NCBI RefSeq assembly: GCF_019041915.1 | Contig: NZ_JAHPYF010000001.1 | Span: forward strand, 648,581 to 712,580 | DNA from: Collinsella sp. MSK.8.10 | Lineage (GTDB): Bacteria > Actinomycetota > Coriobacteriia > Coriobacteriales > Coriobacteriaceae | Length of the DNA: 64,000 nt | Direction of reading: 5' to 3' | Notes under the pieces: generated by a model | Told to the model about the DNA's origin: nothing | Seen by the model: only the letters and a program-made list of their open reading frames with translations | The model's database searches: none | Part shown: positions 56,439-64,000 of the stretch, piece after piece | Numbering within the stretch: position 1 is the stretch's first letter | Layout of the letters: each line of letters begins with the position of its first letter | Made by a program: the position numbers and the translations under genes

Positions 56439-56702
56439 ATGATTTCGTTTGATTACAAGCCTCAGGGCGTGTGTGCTCGCAATATTCACCTTGACCTTTC
56501 CGATGACGGCAACAAGGTGATGGGCGTTGAGTTTACCGGCGGCTGCGACGGCAATCTCAAGGCTATCTCCAAGCTGGTCGAGGGCGCTCCTGCCGATCGC
56601 GTAATCGAGGTTCTCGCCGGTAATACCTGCGGTATGAAAAAGACCTCCTGCGCCGACCAGCTTACACGCGCTATCGAGGCCGCTCGCGCCGAGATCGCCT
56701 AA
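56439..56702 (+). CDS. TSCPD-domain protein (TIGR03905 type)
   Basis: An 87-residue protein with conserved Cys residues (GVCARN, GGCDGN, NTCGMKKTSCADQL), as in the TSCPD domain found in nucleotide-reductase-like tails and in small stand-alone proteins. Metal binding by the Cys set is probable. Its stop overlaps the start of the next gene by one base. Precise role unknown. Confidence 0.85.
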   Translation: MISFDYKPQGVCARNIHLDLSDDGNKVMGVEFTGGCDGNLKAISKLVEGAPADRVIEVLAGNTCGMKKTSCADQLTRAIEAARAEIA

Positions 56703-57913
56703 TGGGTATCGCCGATCACATCAAGAACGGAATATCGCGTCGCGGCTTTGTGCTCGGTGGGGTTGCTGCGGGCGCTGCCACGGTGCTTGCCGGATGCTCG
56801 AAAAAAACGGGTACCAGCGATGATGCCGCCGGCGAGCCGCAGGTTATCAAGGATGATTCCAAAATCATCTCGATTACGGATGAGTACGAGGCAGTCGACA
56901 TCGATCTTGAGCCGGCGGCGTCGTGGACGCTGCCTCTGGGTACGCTGCTGTACTACTGCGACGGCGATTACGCCGCGGCGATGATGGCGCCCGCATCGGC
57001 ATTGCACGCCAACACACTCGGTGTGCTCAACCTGGGCGATGGCTCGCTTACCACATTAATCGAGGATCCTATCGAGGGCACGGGATACGCATTCTACGAT
57101 GTCCGTGCCGGCGACGGCGTATTCGCGTGGGTTGAGATGAACTTTGCCAATTCATCGTGGAAGCTCTACGCTCAAAATCTGTCGGGCGCTTCGCTCTCTG
57201 GCGACGTGGTTGAGCTCGATCGAGGTGGCAAGGACTATGATCCGCCCCTGTTCACGGCGTTCGGGTCATCGGTCATCTGGTATAAAATGCCTTCGGCAGG
57301 CGGCAATAAAACGAGTAGTGATTCGTTTTGCTATCGTCGCTCGCTTGATGAATCCAAGGCCGAGGTAATTTGGAAATCGACGGGCCGCTTTGCATCGGCC
57401 CCGCGCGCGAGCGACGGCATTTTGACCATCTCGCCGCGTGTCCGCAACGACGAGGGCGTCTACTACGGCATAACGGCAATCGATCTGACCGACGGCAACA
57501 ACACCAAACGTGCCCAGCTAGTTCTTCCCTCGTCAGTCTCGCCTTTCGAGGCCGTATATATGGGCGATACCTTCGTGTTTTCTATCGAGGCGGCCTATAG
57601 TGGCGTGGGCAGCCTGGGCAACATGGGCACGTATATCGGTAATGAGGGAGGGCCGTATCTCTTCCTGTCCCGCGAGCCGCTTGCATGTGCGGCTGGCAAG
57701 AAGAATAAATACCTTGTTAAGGTACAGGCGTCGCATTTCCTGATCGACACCTCTGCCAAGACCTATGGCTCGCTGCTGTCGCCCGACCGCGCTTTGGAGT
57801 ATGGCGATTATCCAGCTACGGCGGGAAAGTCGGACTCATTCCTTACGTACGCCACGGTGCGCAACAGCCAGGGTATACCAGAGACAGTCACTGCACGCCT
57901 ATTCTCTCTTTAA
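56702..57913 (+). CDS. Tat-exported lipoprotein of unknown function
   Basis: The 403-residue product has a twin-arginine signal (SRRGFVLGG, Arg13-Arg14) and a lipobox LAGC at 29-32, so it is probably exported folded and lipidated at Cys32. The rest is rich in short beta segments with repeated W/Y-x-aromatic turns, in the manner of a beta-propeller, but I do not recognise a family. It shares one base with the upstream TSCPD gene. Being just ahead of a two-component system may be chance. Confidence 0.8.
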   Translation: MGIADHIKNGISRRGFVLGGVAAGAATVLAGCSKKTGTSDDAAGEPQVIKDDSKIISITDEYEAVDIDLEPAASWTLPLGTLLYYCDGDYAAAMMAPASALHANTLGVLNLGDGSLTTLIEDPIEGTGYAFYDVRAGDGVFAWVEMNFANSSWKLYAQNLSGASLSGDVVELDRGGKDYDPPLFTAFGSSVIWYKMPSAGGNKTSSDSFCYRRSLDESKAEVIWKSTGRFASAPRASDGILTISPRVRNDEGVYYGITAIDLTDGNNTKRAQLVLPSSVSPFEAVYMGDTFVFSIEAAYSGVGSLGNMGTYIGNEGGPYLFLSREPLACAAGKKNKYLVKVQASHFLIDTSAKTYGSLLSPDRALEYGDYPATAGKSDSFLTYATVRNSQGIPETVTARLFSL

Positions 57914-57973
57914 GCTTAGAGGGGTTAAAAAGGCGCCAACAGGGGAATAAACGCGTTGTAATTGTGAGTACCG

Positions 57974-58012
57974 CCCGCCGAGCTGCCGCGTCATAGCGGC
58001 ATCTGGCGGGCT
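57974..58012. terminator. Stem after the lipoprotein gene
   Basis: A two-part stem (GCCCGCC and TGCCGC with GCGGCA and GGCGGGC) about 60 bp after the stop. No T-run is present. Confidence 0.4.
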
Positions 58013-58066
58013 CAGGTGCGTTAAAATGGGCTTGTTCTTAGCTAATTGAGACAGGGGGGCCGTGTT

Positions 58067-58789
58067 ATGGCTTCAGATGCAAAAAAGATTCTGCTGGTCG
58101 AGGATGAGAAGGCAATCCGTGACGCCGTCGCTGCCTATCTCGAGCGCGAAGGCTACTGGGTTGTGGGCGTCGGCGACGGCCAGTCCGCGATCGAGGAGTT
58201 CGAGAAGCATCAGTTCGACCTGGTCGTGCTCGACCTTATGCTCCCCAAGATCCCCGGCGAGCGCGTTTGCCGCACCATTCGCGATACCTCGGATGTCCCC
58301 ATCATCATGCTGACGGCTAAGGGCGAGATCGAGGACCGTATTATCGGTCTTGAGCTCGGCGCCGACGACTATCTGATTAAGCCGTTCTCGCCGCGCGAGC
58401 TCGTCGCCCGCGTTCGCGCTCTGTTCCGCCGTGCCCATCAGGCCGACGAGCCCGCCGTCGAGGTACTCGACTTCGGCGATCTGGTCATCGATATCTCGGG
58501 CCACAAGATCTTGGTCGAGGGCAAGGAAGTCGATCTGACGGCTTCCGAGTTCAAGCTGCTCACCACGCTTGCCCGCCATCCCGGCCGTGTGTATAACCGC
58601 ATGGAGCTGGTCGAGAAAGTGCTCGGGTATGACTTTGAGGGCTATGAGCGCACTATCGATAGCCACGTGAAGAATCTTCGCGCCAAGCTGGGCGATGATC
58701 CCAAGAAGCCCAAGTGGCTCTACACCGTCCATGGTGTCGGCTATCGCTTCGAGGCTCCGGCCAAGACCGATAAGTCGGACGAGAAATAG
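58067..58789 (+). CDS. OmpR/PhoB-family response regulator
   Basis: The 240-residue protein has a receiver domain with the acid pocket VEDE, phospho-acceptor Asp56 in VVLDLMLP, the TAKGE Thr and the KPFSPREL Lys. A C-terminal winged helix follows (TASEFKLLTTLARHPGRVYNR, then VHGVGYRFE). The ATG at 58067 has AGGGGGG upstream. It is 11 bp upstream of its cognate kinase. The signal and target genes cannot be told. Confidence 0.95.
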   Translation: MASDAKKILLVEDEKAIRDAVAAYLEREGYWVVGVGDGQSAIEEFEKHQFDLVVLDLMLPKIPGERVCRTIRDTSDVPIIMLTAKGEIEDRIIGLELGADDYLIKPFSPRELVARVRALFRRAHQADEPAVEVLDFGDLVIDISGHKILVEGKEVDLTASEFKLLTTLARHPGRVYNRMELVEKVLGYDFEGYERTIDSHVKNLRAKLGDDPKKPKWLYTVHGVGYRFEAPAKTDKSDEK

Positions 58790-58800
58790 GGAAATCACAT

Positions 58801-60366
58801 ATGACACCTGCGCGCTTTGAAATCGGACAAAAGCACAAGCAGGAGAGCGAGGCGGGTTCCAAGGCTAGTTGGAACACGCCTCGCTCCGATTCACGGCCAA
58901 CGATGAGCTATCCCTCGCGCATGGCACTTGCTTTTGCTCTGACATCGCTCATGACAGTATTGGTGCTGGTGGGCGTTGTCTCTGTTGTGTGGGGCACGGT
59001 CTTTTCGGATTACACACGCTCCAATATCGTCGAAATCGCAAATTCCGCTGCCGAGAAGTTGGCAACCTCATATGAGGAAAACGGCTCTTGGACCGCGGGA
59101 GAACTGCGCACGGTCGCAACGTCGAGTTTGGTTTCCGACGATCTGGGCATGCAGGTCGTCAATAAAAAGGGCGTGATCGTTTATGACGATTCCTGGCCCT
59201 CGGCAAGCGCCACCGCCGATGTACGCGAAAACCAGGCTACGACCGACGACACGAGCGGCAAGAGGGCATCGCATAGCCCGGTCTCGTCTGCTCCAACCGA
59301 CTCCGATAGCGTTGCTAACGTCGAGATTGTAACGTCTTCCGGCGAGCATGTCGGACAGGTAAAGCTGTGGGCCATCGGCTCCGACGCTCTGCTCACCAAG
59401 GCGGACTCTGCGTTTAGGGAGAAGACCTTTAACGCCATGGCCCTCGCCGCGGTTGTTGCAATCTGCATTTCGGTCGTTATCGGATCGCTCGTGTCGCGCA
59501 TGCTCACCAAGCCGATTCATCGCATCACCAGTACCGCAAAGCAAATCCGTGACGGCGACCTGTCGGCTCGCACGGGACTGCGCGGTGATGACGAGATCGA
59601 TCAGCTGGGTGAGACCTTCGATGAGATGGCCACTTCGCTCGAGAAGGATATGAAACACGAGAAGCGCCTGACCTCAGACGTTGCACACGAGCTTCGCACG
59701 CCGCTTATGGCCATGCTCGCAACGGTCGAGGCCATGCAGGATGGCGTGTATCCCACCGACGATGAGCATTTGGAAACCGTTGCTTCCGAGACGCGTCGCC
59801 TGGCTCGTCTGGTGCAGCAGATGCTCGACCTGTCGCGCATGGAAAACAGCACGGCTCCGCTCAACCTTGAGCCGGTGGACATGGTTCCTTTCGTGCGTTC
59901 CATCGTTAATGCCCAGGAGCGCCTGTTTGTCGACCGCGATCTGCGCCTGCGTTTTGCGGACGAGACCCAGGGTCACGACGATGTCGTCGAGGCCGATCCC
60001 GACATGATCACGCAATGTGTTATCAACCTCATGAGCAACGCCATGCGCTACACCCCCGAGGGCGGTTGGGTCGTGGTGTCGGTGCTCAGTGACCGCAAGC
60101 ACGTCAGCATTGCCGTTTCTGATACCGGCATCGGTATTGCCAAGGACGATTTGTCGCGCATCTTCGGGCGGTTTTGGCGCGCCGATGCCAGCCGCGCCCG
60201 CGAAGCTGGCGGCCTGGGCGTTGGCCTCGCCGTGACCAAGCAGATCGTCGAGCGTCACCATGGCTACATATCCGTGGAGTCGGAGCTTGGAAAGGGTACG
60301 ACTTTTACAATTCATCTGCCCCGCGAGCACACGGCAGACGCGGCATCTACTACAATGGAGCACTAG
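58801..60366 (+). CDS. Sensor histidine kinase (HAMP, class I)
   Basis: The 521-residue kinase has a cytoplasmic N-tail of about 38 residues and a first transmembrane segment near 45-68. An extracellular sensor of about 140 residues is rich in Ser/Thr/Asp, and a second transmembrane segment lies near 215-235. HAMP follows, then the H-box SDVAHELRTP (His296), the N-box INLMSNAMRYT, and the G-boxes DTGIGI and GGLGVGLAV. It pairs with the response regulator just upstream. Confidence 0.95.
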   Translation: MTPARFEIGQKHKQESEAGSKASWNTPRSDSRPTMSYPSRMALAFALTSLMTVLVLVGVVSVVWGTVFSDYTRSNIVEIANSAAEKLATSYEENGSWTAGELRTVATSSLVSDDLGMQVVNKKGVIVYDDSWPSASATADVRENQATTDDTSGKRASHSPVSSAPTDSDSVANVEIVTSSGEHVGQVKLWAIGSDALLTKADSAFREKTFNAMALAAVVAICISVVIGSLVSRMLTKPIHRITSTAKQIRDGDLSARTGLRGDDEIDQLGETFDEMATSLEKDMKHEKRLTSDVAHELRTPLMAMLATVEAMQDGVYPTDDEHLETVASETRRLARLVQQMLDLSRMENSTAPLNLEPVDMVPFVRSIVNAQERLFVDRDLRLRFADETQGHDDVVEADPDMITQCVINLMSNAMRYTPEGGWVVVSVLSDRKHVSIAVSDTGIGIAKDDLSRIFGRFWRADASRAREAGGLGVGLAVTKQIVERHHGYISVESELGKGTTFTIHLPREHTADAASTTMEH

Positions 60367-60424
60367 CTTTTCGTTATTCGGTGAAGGAGGGGCCGCGTCC
60401 CTGCCGCTCCGAGTTTGCGAAAAC

Positions 60425-60444
60425 ATGCGGGAAAGAACCCGCAT
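60425..60444. promoter_or_regulatory. Hairpin in the purC leader
   Basis: ATGCGGG (60425-60431) with CCCGCAT (60438-60444), followed by TTTCTG. It may be a weak terminator of the kinase operon or an attenuator for purC. Confidence 0.4.
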
Positions 60445-60475
60445 TTCTGTCGTATTTAGGTAAGGAGTGACTCAC

Positions 60476-61363
60476 GTGACAACGATGGAGCGTCGTCCGG
60501 ATTCCCGTGGCAAGGTTCGTGATATTTACGATGCCGGTGAAAACCTGCTGATGGTCGCCACCGACCGCATTTCTGCGTTTGACTTCATTCTTCCCGACGA
60601 GATTCCGTTTAAGGGAGAGGTACTCAATCGCATCTCGGCATTCTGGTTCGATAAGTTTGCCGACATCGTCCCCAACCATCTCGTTTCCATCGACCCGGCG
60701 GATTTCCCCGAGGAGTTTGCTGAGTATCGTGACTACCTCGCTGGCCGCGCCATGCTGGTTAAGAAGGCCCAGACGATTCCTATCGAGTGCATCGTCCGCG
60801 GCTATCTGACCGGTTCGGGCAAGAAGACCTACGACGAGAACGGCACCGTCTGCGGCATCCAGCTGCCTGAGGGCCTGACCGAGGCTTCCAAGCTTCCCGA
60901 GCCGCTGTTCACGCCGTCCACGAAGGCCGAGATCGGTGACCACGACGAGAACATCTCGTTCGAGCGTTGCTGCGAGATCGTGGGCGAGGATATCGCCACG
61001 CAGATTCGTGACCTTTCCCTCAAGATCTACAAGGCTGCCGCCGAGTACGCCGCGACCCGTGGCATCATCATTGCCGACACCAAGTTCGAGTTTGGTGTTA
61101 TTGATGGCAAGGTCACGCTGATCGACGAGTGTCTCACGCCCGACTCCAGCCGTTTCTGGCCTGCTGCCAGCTACGAGGAGGGCAAGATCCAGCCTAGCTA
61201 CGACAAGCAATTCGTCCGCAATTGGCTCAAGGCCAACTGGGATATGACGGGGGAGACCCCGCACCTGCCCGCCGAGGTCATCGATGGCACGTCCGAGCGC
61301 TATCGCGAGGCCTTCCAGATCATCACGGGCTCCCAGTTCACAAGCATGAAGGAGAACGCATAA
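60476..61363 (+). CDS. purC: Phosphoribosylaminoimidazole-succinocarboxamide synthase (SAICAR synthase)
   Basis: PurC joins CAIR and aspartate with ATP in purine synthesis. The 295-residue product has RGKVRDIYDAG, the conserved IECIVRGYLTGSG, and LIDECLTPDSSRFWPA. I choose the GTG at 60476 because AAGGAG lies 8 bases upstream; GTG at 60467 and ATG at 60485 are less well placed. The next gene starts right after its stop (TAAGTG). Confidence 0.95.
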   Translation: MTTMERRPDSRGKVRDIYDAGENLLMVATDRISAFDFILPDEIPFKGEVLNRISAFWFDKFADIVPNHLVSIDPADFPEEFAEYRDYLAGRAMLVKKAQTIPIECIVRGYLTGSGKKTYDENGTVCGIQLPEGLTEASKLPEPLFTPSTKAEIGDHDENISFERCCEIVGEDIATQIRDLSLKIYKAAAEYAATRGIIIADTKFEFGVIDGKVTLIDECLTPDSSRFWPAASYEEGKIQPSYDKQFVRNWLKANWDMTGETPHLPAEVIDGTSERYREAFQIITGSQFTSMKENA

Positions 61364-61939
61364 GTGAGTACCCGTAGCGCCACGAACAAGCGCACGCAAT
61401 CCCACGAAGTTACCGGGGTTGCGCGCAAGTCTGCCGCATCTGCTAAGCCCGCCCGCCAAGCAGCGAGCTCCGTTCGCGTCGTGCCGGCTTCGTCTAAGGC
61501 ACGCCGCAAAGAGCTCGAGAAGGGCGAGAACCTCGAGGGCCTCTCTAAAGAGGAGAAGCGCGCCCGCAAGGCTAAGCAGCGCGCCAAGGAGGACCGCATC
61601 TATACGGTGTCGAATATCCTCCTCAAGCAGGACGAGGACTACACCAAGCGCCGTCGCATCTGGTGGATTGTGCTCGCCATTGGCATGGTGCTCGTCGTGG
61701 CAATTTGGGCCTCGCTGTACTTCGCTCCCGCTGGCATGGTGTCCAGCCCTGTCCAGATGGTCGGCATTGTTTTGTCCTACGTCATCATTTTGGGCGACTT
61801 TATCTATGACTTCGCTCGTATTCGTCCCTTGCGCAACATGTACCGCGCGCAGGCCGAGGGCATGTCCGAGAACAAGCTCAATGCTCTTATTGAGCGCGCG
61901 GCTGCCGAGGAGGACAAGAAGGACTCCAAGAAGAAGTAG
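61364..61939 (+). CDS. Hypothetical membrane protein coupled to purC
   Basis: A 191-residue protein with a very basic, Ala/Lys/Arg-rich N-terminal half (about 1-100). Two transmembrane segments follow (about 103-123 and 131-151), then an Arg/Lys/Glu-rich tail. The GTG start lies directly after the purC stop, pointing to coupled translation. No known family is evident; the charged ends may bind RNA or lipids. Confidence 0.8.
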   Translation: MSTRSATNKRTQSHEVTGVARKSAASAKPARQAASSVRVVPASSKARRKELEKGENLEGLSKEEKRARKAKQRAKEDRIYTVSNILLKQDEDYTKRRRIWWIVLAIGMVLVVAIWASLYFAPAGMVSSPVQMVGIVLSYVIILGDFIYDFARIRPLRNMYRAQAEGMSENKLNALIERAAAEEDKKDSKKK

Positions 61940-61969
61940 CGTTTGCATACATACTTATCGCTAAGATAT

Positions 61970-62000
61970 AAGGCGCGTCGTTTTTGCGGCGCGCCTTTTT
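61970..62000 (+). terminator. Terminator after the purC operon
   Basis: An 11-bp stem (61970-61980 with 61987-61997, one G-U) followed by TTTTT. Confidence 0.92.
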
Positions 62001-62028
62001 ACTGTTCTATAGATAGATGGAGTGGCAC

Positions 62029-63309
62029 ATGATTCGAGCTGCCCTGACGGTCGAAGAGGCTCTGGAGGGCATGAAGGCCCTGGAGCCCAAGATTAAAAAC
62101 TACGCGCGCCTGGTCGTCCGCAAGGGCGTAAACGTCAAGCCCGGCCAGGAGGTCGTCGTTCAGTCTCCGGTCGAGTGCGCGCCGTTTGCGCGCGTGGTGG
62201 TCGCGGAGGCCTATGCTGCCGGCGCCGGCCACGTGACGGTCATTTGGGCCGATGATGCCGTGACGAGGCTCACGTACGAGCATGTCGAGAAAAGCTATTT
62301 TGAGCAGACGCCCGAGTGGAAGCGCATGCAGCTGGATTCCTTGGCCCAGGATGGTGCCTGCTTTGTCTTTATCGAGGGTGCGGATCCTGCGGCCCTCAAG
62401 GGTATCGATCCCGCCAAGCCCGCTGCAGCCTCTAAGGCAAGGAACACGCAGTGCAAGGTCTTCCGCCGTGGACTGGATTACAACATCAATCCGTGGTGTA
62501 TCGCCGGCGCTCCGGTCGTGGCTTGGGCGCGCGAGGTGTTCCCGGGAGACGCCGATGAGGTTGCAATCTATAAGCTGTGGAATGCGATTCTGCACACCGC
62601 TCGTGCCGATGGCCAGGACCCGGAGAGCGACTGGGAGCTTCATGACGCGGCATTCGAAAAGAACCTGCGTTTCCTGAACGACAATCGTTTTGACCGCCTA
62701 CATTACACCGCAGCAAATGGAACCGATCTGACGATTGGCATGACGAAGGGTCACGAGTGGGCCGGCGGCAAGGGTAAGACGCCCGATGGACACCCCTTCT
62801 TCCCCAACATCCCCACCGAGGAGGTCTTCACCTCGCCTGATCGTATGCGTGCCGACGGTATCGTGTACTCGGCCATGCCACTCATTCACCACGGTAACAA
62901 GGTTGACGATTTTTGGATTAAGTTCGAGGCCGGCCGCGTAGTGGACTACGATGCCCGTGTGGGCAAGGCGACGCTTGCGAGCATTATTGACACCGATGAA
63001 GGTGCCGCTCATCTGGGCGAGGTCGCGCTCATTTCCAAGAACACTCCGATCCGCGAAAGCGGCGTTCTGTTCTATGACACTCTCTATGACGAGAACGCCA
63101 GCTGCCATCTTGCGCTGGGCGTCGGCTTCCCCGAGTGCATCGAGGGTGGGTACGACATGTCCAAGGAAGAGCTCCTGGAGCATGGCGTTAACGTCTCGAG
63201 CACGCACGTTGATTTTATGATCGGCACGGACGACATCGATATTACGGGCATTACGCCTGATGGACGTGAAGTTGTGATTTTCCAGAACGGCCAATGGAGT
63301 TGGGAATAG
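62029..63309 (+). CDS. M29-family metallo-aminopeptidase
   Basis: The 426-residue product has the M29 (AmpS/PepS/AmpT) pattern. It opens KIKNYARLVVRKGVNVKPGQEVVVQSPVE, with later NIPTEEVFTSPD, which holds metal-binding Glu residues, then ALGVGFPECIEGG and HVDFMIG. It removes N-terminal residues from peptides in the cytosol. The ATG at 62029 has GGAG upstream. It is monocistronic. A tRNA-Lys promoter overlaps its 3' end. Confidence 0.93.
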   Translation: MIRAALTVEEALEGMKALEPKIKNYARLVVRKGVNVKPGQEVVVQSPVECAPFARVVVAEAYAAGAGHVTVIWADDAVTRLTYEHVEKSYFEQTPEWKRMQLDSLAQDGACFVFIEGADPAALKGIDPAKPAAASKARNTQCKVFRRGLDYNINPWCIAGAPVVAWAREVFPGDADEVAIYKLWNAILHTARADGQDPESDWELHDAAFEKNLRFLNDNRFDRLHYTAANGTDLTIGMTKGHEWAGGKGKTPDGHPFFPNIPTEEVFTSPDRMRADGIVYSAMPLIHHGNKVDDFWIKFEAGRVVDYDARVGKATLASIIDTDEGAAHLGEVALISKNTPIRESGVLFYDTLYDENASCHLALGVGFPECIEGGYDMSKEELLEHGVNVSSTHVDFMIGTDDIDITGITPDGREVVIFQNGQWSWE

Positions 63310-63328
63310 TCCCAGACCGTGGTACAAT
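63300..63328 (+). promoter_or_regulatory. Promoter of tRNA-Lys
   Basis: TTGGGA (63300-63305), 17-bp spacer, TACAAT (63323-63328). The -35 lies in the last codons of the aminopeptidase. Confidence 0.6.
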
Positions 63329-63337
63329 GCCACCCGC

Positions 63338-63413
63338 GGGCCGTTAGCTCAGCTGGCAGAGCAGGGGACTTTTAATCCCAAGGTCCAGGGTTCGAACCCC
63401 TGACGGCCCACCA
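63338..63413 (+). tRNA. tRNA-Lys (anticodon TTT)
   Basis: Acceptor GGGCCGT/ACGGCCC, D-arm AGCTCAGCTGGCAGAGC, anticodon loop CTTTTAA, T-arm AGGGTTCGAACCCCT, and an encoded CCA (63411-63413). Its last bases are copied at 63571-63589. Confidence 0.96.
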
Positions 63414-63423
63414 TAGAATAGAA

Positions 63424-63453
63424 AAGCGACTGGCGGATGCCGGCCGCTTTTTT
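63424..63453 (+). terminator. Terminator of tRNA-Lys
   Basis: An 11-bp stem with one mismatch (63424-63434 with 63439-63449) and a T-run to 63453. Confidence 0.88.
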
Positions 63454-63465
63454 GTTGCCGCGGCA

Positions 63466-63589
63466 CGGGTTCGAACCCGAAAGGGCGCGGAGCTGAGGAA
63501 ACGCGTGAGCGTTTGCCAGCGCAGCGCGCAAGGCGCGAAAGCGCCGCAGCGGCCGCCTGCGAAGCAGGCTGAACCCCTGACGGCCCACC
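63466..63589. repeat. tRNA-3'-end-associated structured element, Lys copy
   Basis: It opens with the T-arm-like palindrome CGGGTTCGAACCCG (63466-63479), then AAACGC-gtga-GCGTTT (63499-63514), GGCGC-gaaa-GCGCC (63532-63545) and GCCTGC-gaa-GCAGGC (63555-63569). It ends with 19 bases identical to the tRNA-Lys 3' end (63571-63589). The plan matches the Ser and Gly copies. Confidence 0.75.
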
Positions 63590-63601
63590 CAAAGATTGTT
63601 G

Positions 63602-63632
63602 AGACGGTCAACTTCGGTTGGCCGTCTTTTTT
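63602..63632 (+). terminator. Second terminator behind the copied tRNA-Lys 3' end
   Basis: An 11-bp stem (63602-63612 with 63617-63627, one G-U), loop TTCG, then TTTTT. The copied tRNA end thus has its own terminator. Confidence 0.88.
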
Positions 63633-63643
63633 GTTGCCGGTGC

Positions 63644-63659
63644 ACGGGTTCGAACCCGT
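63644..63659. repeat. Third T-arm-like palindrome, start of another truncated element
   Basis: ACGGGTTCGAACCCGT follows the second terminator. The words TTTTTTGTTGCCG just upstream are the same as before the element at 63466, so this looks like the remains of a further unit. Confidence 0.6.
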
Positions 63660-63880
63660 ATCTATCTATATATAAGAACGCTTGGCGAACAAAACCCGCC
63701 TTTTACCGATGGGAAACAAATAGCTGATGCCTTTGGGGTAAAGTAGCGCTCCAGAGATGACCGATGTCTCAATACTCATAAAACAGCTGGTCATCGCCAA
63801 TATCAGAAGCCAATGCTTCAGTTTTAACCCCAGTGATGCGACTGAGGGACCTATTCATTTGTGAACAAAATATGGAGTGC
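63660..63880. other. Intergenic region without a supported gene
   Basis: About 220 bp. GATGACC near 63757 and GGTCATC near 63790 form an inverted repeat. No coding frame is convincing. The right part may contain the promoter of the rRNA operon inferred beyond the edge. Confidence 0.4.
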
Positions 63881-64000
63881 GTTATTCCCGCTCCCGGCGC
63901 CCCTCCGGTCTGGCAATATATCTCCTTGCCGCGCGGCCCGGTCGGACCGGATGAGCCGCGGGGCGTGCACCTTGAGAACCGGATACTGCGAGGATGGACA
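63881..64000 (+). other. Probable leader of a 16S rRNA operon (edge of window)
   Basis: The last 120 bp have GC-rich hairpins and end with CACCTTGAGAACCGGATAC. That resembles the CTTGAGAACnCAACA-type leader found ahead of actinobacterial 16S genes. No 16S sequence itself is inside the window. Confidence 0.45.

Noticed and set aside
63640..63660. A minus-strand tRNA ending in GGTTCGAACC
   Set aside because: Only a T-arm palindrome is present; no acceptor or anticodon arm can be built around it.

Overview
The window is a chromosomal segment centred on the replication origin of a high-GC Gram-positive gut-type actinobacterium. Gene order, Gram-positive sortase-anchored surface proteins, DnaA-like boxes and tRNA neighbourhood suggest a member of the Coriobacteriia, most likely Collinsella or a close relative. 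The genus is my inference from gene content and style; no search was possible.

Layout. Genes left of about 34.6 kb lie mostly on the minus strand and genes right of it mostly on the plus strand, as expected for two replichores leaving oriC. The left arm, read outward from the origin, carries a GHKL-type ATPase gene, dnaA, dnaN, recF, a DciA/DUF721 gene, gyrB and gyrA. Next come tRNA-Ile/Ala/Ile, a bifunctional-nuclease operon, typA, an IS200-type insertion sequence and a two-gene sortase-dependent pilus locus (tip adhesin plus backbone pilin). Beyond these are a bactofilin-like membrane protein, a TRIC-family channel, two tRNA-Ser genes, the rpsF-ssb-rpsR-rplI operon, dnaB, purA, purD, a NUDIX hydrolase and an ABC exporter. 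The right arm starts with rpmH-rnpA-yidD-yidC-khpB, then rsmG, three perfect parS sites, parA-parB and a small membrane protein. It continues with rlmN (minus), ddl, a DnaQ/DinG helicase, a divergent PafB/PafC-like WYL pair, a large M28-peptidase-like membrane protein and a thioester/CnaB adhesin (minus). It ends with tRNA-Gly, purB, a TSCPD protein, a Tat lipoprotein, a two-component system, purC, an M29 aminopeptidase, tRNA-Lys and what looks like the leader of an rRNA operon running off the right edge.

How the parts work together. The core is replication and segregation: DnaA, the clamp, RecF, gyrase, a helicase-loader-like protein, ParAB/parS, and the RNase P/YidC group. The DNA-recognition helix of DnaA departs from the usual consensus (Asn-His-Ser where Asp-His-Thr is usual). 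The flanking non-coding regions carry TTTTCAACA-type boxes instead of TTATCCACA, which suggests co-evolution. A GHKL ATPase with a Gln-rich linker and a C-terminal winged helix sits between dnaA and the upstream box cluster and is probably co-transcribed with dnaA.

Most unusual signal. Three tRNA genes (Ser-CGA, Gly-CCC, Lys-TTT) are each followed by their terminator and then by a 125-155 bp structured element. Each element begins with an antisense copy of the tRNA T-arm, holds a run of three hairpins, and ends with a sense copy of the same tRNA's 3' end. Partial extra copies follow the Gly and Lys elements. This looks like a tRNA-3'-end-associated repeat family. Also notable are a 31-bp perfect palindrome with an internal hairpin downstream of gyrA, a Phe at the quinolone-resistance position of GyrA, and an M28-like protein whose catalytic residues look degenerate and whose domain is split by a roughly 660-residue acidic insert.
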